Assembly: GCA_025922795.1 (NCBI GenBank)
Contig: JAICHC010000108.1
Coordinates: 1 to 7,974 of the forward strand
Length of the DNA: 7,974 nucleotides
From: Candidatus Binatia bacterium
GTDB taxonomy: Bacteria; Desulfobacterota_B; Binatia; UBA9968
Direction of reading: 5' to 3'
Made by a program: the position numbers and the translations under genes
In this document: in pieces, positions 6,397-7,974 of the stretch
How positions within the stretch are numbered: the first letter of the stretch is position 1
Layout of the letters: each line of letters opens with the position of its first letter
The notes under the pieces: generated by a model
What the model was told of the DNA's origin: nothing
Databases searched by the model: none
What the model saw: only the letters and a program-made list of their open reading frames with translations

Positions 6397-6444
6397 TGGA
6401 GTAGTGGGTTTCAGACCCATTACTCCAGCACTCCATTACTCCAG
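6397..6444. repeat. Hairpin plus 16-base tandem repeat between aldo/keto reductase and deacetylase genes
   Basis: TGGAGTAGTGGGT (6397-6409) pairs with ACCCATTACTCCA (6415-6427) over 13 pairs with one G-U and a five-base loop. ATTACTCCAG recurs at 6419-6428 and 6435-6444, a 16-base period. It could terminate the aldo/keto reductase transcript, though no T run follows, or belong to a dispersed intergenic repeat family. Confidence 0.55.
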
Positions 6445-6456
6445 TGGTCCAAGCGT

Positions 6457-7398
6457 TTAGGCAAAGCCGCGCCGCCAAAGCTCGGCGATTTTTTGAAGAT
6501 CGGCGGCGGGGATGTCGACATCGGCGCCGGCGGCGTTTTCGCGCATCTGCTCGGCGTTGCGCGCGCCGGGGATCACGACGCTCACTGCCGGGTGCGCGAT
6601 GGAAAACGCGATCGCCGCCTGGCCTAAGCTTTTCACTGGGCCGTGAACCAAGAATTTTAGTTGCTCGGCTTTGGCCAATTCCTTGGCGAAGGCTTCGCCC
6701 TTGAAGCTGCGCGCGCGCACATCCTCACCCTGGAACCTCGCTTCGTCGGCGACGGTCATCTTTCCGGTCAGAATGCCGCGCTTCAGCGGCACCCGTGCGA
6801 TGATGCCGACTTGGGATTTTTCCGCCAGCGGAAAGATCGTGTCGCTCGGCTCTTGCGCGAGCAGGTTGTATTCGACTTGAATGGCTTCGGCGCGTCCGTC
6901 CTTGACGGCAGCAATGCCCTCTTCCATCGTATTGATCGAAACGCCATAGTGGCGAATCTTGCCCGCTCGTTTGGCGCGTTCGAGCACCTCCCAAACCTCG
7001 CCGCGCTCGATCACGTCGACGGTCGGGTTATGCAGTTGATACAGATCGATGTAGTCGGTTTGCAGGCGCCTGAGGCTTTCGTCCATGACCCCACTGATGT
7101 AATCCGGCTCGAAGATGCGCTTACCGCGGTTCGGCCCGACCATGACGTTGCCGCCCTTGGTGGCGAGGATGACCTTGTCGCGTTTTCCTTTGAGGGCGTT
7201 TCCCAGCAGCGTTTCGGAATAACCCGCGCCATAGGCGTCCGAGGTGTCGATGAAATTGACGCCTCGATCGAGCGCCGTTTCAATGGCGCTGAGCGATTCA
7301 GAATCTTTCATTGCGCCGAAGTGTCCGGCGTGAACCATGGTGCCCAGGCCGACTGCGCTGATCCGTAGTCCGGTTTTTCCTAAAGTTTTGTATTTCAT
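6457..7398 (-). CDS. Aldo/keto reductase
   Basis: The product is 313 residues from ATG 7398. It is an NAD(P)H-dependent TIM-barrel oxidoreductase that reduces carbonyls. It opens with MKYKTLGKTGLRISAVGLGT and carries the family tetrad: Asp51 and Tyr56 in FIDTSDAYG (49-57), Lys81 in ATKGG (79-83) and His123 in YQLHNP (120-125). GKIRHYGVS, the Q.EYN strand and the cofactor-phosphate segment near VSVVIPGARNAEQMREN are also present, so it looks fully functional. The open frame extends to 7527, but the extra 43 residues are unlike the family. A second ATG at 7410 (MLFAMKYK) is possible; neither has a strong ribosome site. The gene is divergent from the sigma factor and may share its control region. 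Family sure; substrate unknown. Confidence 0.93.
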   Translation of the reverse strand: MKYKTLGKTGLRISAVGLGTMVHAGHFGAMKDSESLSAIETALDRGVNFIDTSDAYGAGYSETLLGNALKGKRDKVILATKGGNVMVGPNRGKRIFEPDYISGVMDESLRRLQTDYIDLYQLHNPTVDVIERGEVWEVLERAKRAGKIRHYGVSINTMEEGIAAVKDGRAEAIQVEYNLLAQEPSDTIFPLAEKSQVGIIARVPLKRGILTGKMTVADEARFQGEDVRARSFKGEAFAKELAKAEQLKFLVHGPVKSLGQAAIAFSIAHPAVSVVIPGARNAEQMRENAAGADVDIPAADLQKIAELWRRGFA

Positions 7399-7425
7399 GG
7401 CAAATAACATAGGACAGCTTGCCCC

Positions 7426-7460
7426 GTTCCCGCAAGCTTTTGCGGGAATTTGCCGGGAAC
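7426..7460. promoter_or_regulatory. Inverted and direct GGGAA repeats in the divergent control region
   Basis: TTCCCGCAA (7427-7435) and TTGCGGGAA (7440-7448) are a perfect nine-base inverted repeat with a four-base centre. A third half-site, TTTGCCGGGAA (7449-7459), follows in direct orientation 10-11 bases on, about one helical turn. GTTCCCG (7426-7432) can also pair with CGGGAAC (7454-7460). The layout fits an operator for a dimeric regulator or competing RNA hairpins. No T run supports a simple terminator. Confidence 0.5.
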
Positions 7461-7481
7461 TTTTGCTCCCCACCGGTCGTT
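7456..7481 (+). promoter_or_regulatory. Candidate ECF-type promoter reading into the sigma-factor gene
   Basis: GGAAC (7456-7460), 17 bases, then CGTT (7478-7481) matches the GGAAC-N16/17-CGTT form known for EcfG-type promoters and, more loosely, many ECF sigma factors. It would start transcription near 7490, leaving a leader of roughly 70 bases before the proposed TTG start. This fits autoregulation of the downstream sigma gene. It is sequence match only. Confidence 0.4.
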
Positions 7482-7549
7482 GGAATATATGACCCGCTCG
7501 CGGTTGGACTGGAGCGACGCTCTTCATTACAATGCCGAGGCGTGACCCT

Positions 7550-7553
7550 GAGG
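7550..7553 (+). promoter_or_regulatory. Shine-Dalgarno deciding a TTG start for the sigma gene
   Basis: GAGG lies six bases before TTG 7560. The next ATG (7596) would cut into the conserved region 2.1 helix, and the GTG at 7542 has its GAGG only one base away, so TTG 7560 is the best-placed start. Confidence 0.5.
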
Positions 7554-7559
7554 CATTCT

Positions 7560-7974
7560 TTGGATCTCGAGCGGCAACGTTTTGGGTCGGAGATCATGAC
7601 GCATCTGGATCATCTCTATCGCGTCGCCTATTACCTGGTGAAAAATGATGTCGACGCGCAGGATTGCGTGCAGGAGACCTGCGCGCGCGCACTGAGCTCG
7701 CGGGATCAATTTACGCCGGGCACTAACATGAAGGCTTGGCTCACCAAGATCCTTTATAATTTTTTTTATGACTTCTACACGCGAAACCGGCGCACCATTG
7801 CGGCCGAGGACCTCTCGCTGTCGGCCGGCGGAGATTTCTGGGAAACCCTGCCGACACAGTCTGCCGGCCCCGAAACGCAAGTGTCGGCCCAAGAGCTCGC
7901 TGTCAAAGTCGACGACGCGCTAAAACAAATACCCGAAGAATTCCGTGCGCCGATCGTGCTCGTCGACATGGGCG
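7560..7974 (+). CDS. RNA polymerase sigma factor, ECF-like sigma-70 family (partial, C-terminus off right edge)
   Basis: The frame is open to the right edge, giving 138 residues from TTG 7560. It begins MDLERQRFGSEIMTHLDHLY. Region 2 is clear: HLDHLYRVAYYLVKNDVDAQDCVQETCARAL (core at about 15-45), where the DAQDCVQET segment corresponds to the core-binding helix. QFTPGTNMKAWLTKILYNF (50-68) and FYTRNRR (72-78) correspond to -10 recognition and melting. A linker of about 45 residues leads to ALKQIPEEFRAPIVLVDMG, the opening of region 4. The helix-turn-helix for the -35 element lies outside the window. No region 1.1 or 3 is present, as expected of an ECF factor. No anti-sigma gene is visible here; it could lie downstream. 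The gene contains a run of eight T (7760-7767), but the frame on both sides fits the family. Family call is firm; the ECF group is not determined. Confidence 0.88.
   Translation, partial: MDLERQRFGSEIMTHLDHLYRVAYYLVKNDVDAQDCVQETCARALSSRDQFTPGTNMKAWLTKILYNFFYDFYTRNRRTIAAEDLSLSAGGDFWETLPTQSAGPETQVSAQELAVKVDDALKQIPEEFRAPIVLVDMG

Noticed and set aside
6661..7368. Long plus-strand open frame (235 codons) opposite the aldo/keto reductase
   Set aside because: It is the antisense shadow of a strongly conserved gene, with no family motifs of its own and no ribosome site.
7399..7527. N-terminal extension of the aldo/keto reductase to ATG 7527
   Set aside because: The extension lacks family similarity and covers the inverted-repeat control region; the conserved start is MKYKTLG at 7398.
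1..7974. tRNA, rRNA, CRISPR array, insertion sequence or prophage signals
   Set aside because: I saw no cloverleaf-like sequence, no regularly spaced direct repeats beyond the one 16-base pair, and no transposase, integrase or phage protein in any frame.

Overview
The window looks like chromosomal DNA from a free-living, Gram-negative-type bacterium with moderately high GC. Pointers are a class 2 (quinone-linked, membrane-associated) dihydroorotate dehydrogenase, a signal-peptide-bearing NitT/TauT-type periplasmic binding protein without a lipobox, and a synthase-type family 2 glycosyltransferase with membrane segments. This gene mix (orphan NitT/TauT binding protein, tandem NIPSNAP protein, PuuE-like deacetylase, aldo/keto reductase) is common in uncultured soil and sediment lineages such as Rokubacteria, Binatota/Deltaproteobacteria, Tectomicrobia or Proteobacteria. 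The sequence alone does not settle which. I see no transposase, integrase, phage gene, CRISPR array, tRNA or rRNA.

Layout. 1-792 (-): N-terminal two thirds or so of a membrane glycosyltransferase, cut by the left edge, with a terminator-like hairpin just ahead of its ribosome site. 793-1156: divergent intergenic region. 1157-2796 (+): a two-gene unit, tandem NIPSNAP-domain protein then periplasmic substrate-binding protein. 2935-4038 (+): pyrD. 4039-4614 (-): a MocA-like nucleotidyltransferase relative with eroded catalytic motifs, whose stop codon abuts the pyrD stop (TGATCA). 4615-4969: divergent intergenic region. 4970-5461 (+): a PTPS/QueD-family pterin enzyme whose active-site motif points to the PTPS-III type. 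5535-6356 (-): PuuE-like polysaccharide deacetylase-fold protein, convergent with the PTPS gene across a long imperfect hairpin. 6457-7398 (-): aldo/keto reductase. 7399-7559: divergent promoter region with an inverted repeat and an ECF-type promoter match. 7560-7974 (+): ECF-like sigma factor, cut by the right edge.

The genes are mostly single housekeeping or accessory units rather than one pathway. The clearest possible system is the sigma-factor control region at 7426-7562: symmetric GGGAA half-sites, a GGAAC-N17-CGTT promoter match reading into the sigma gene, and a probable TTG start. Other points worth a second look are the PTPS-III-type motif (a possible folate-pathway FolB bypass), the degenerate MocA relative, the deacetylase-fold protein without the usual metal ligands, and the attenuator-like hairpin before the glycosyltransferase. 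I do not see clear evidence for a wholly new multigene system.
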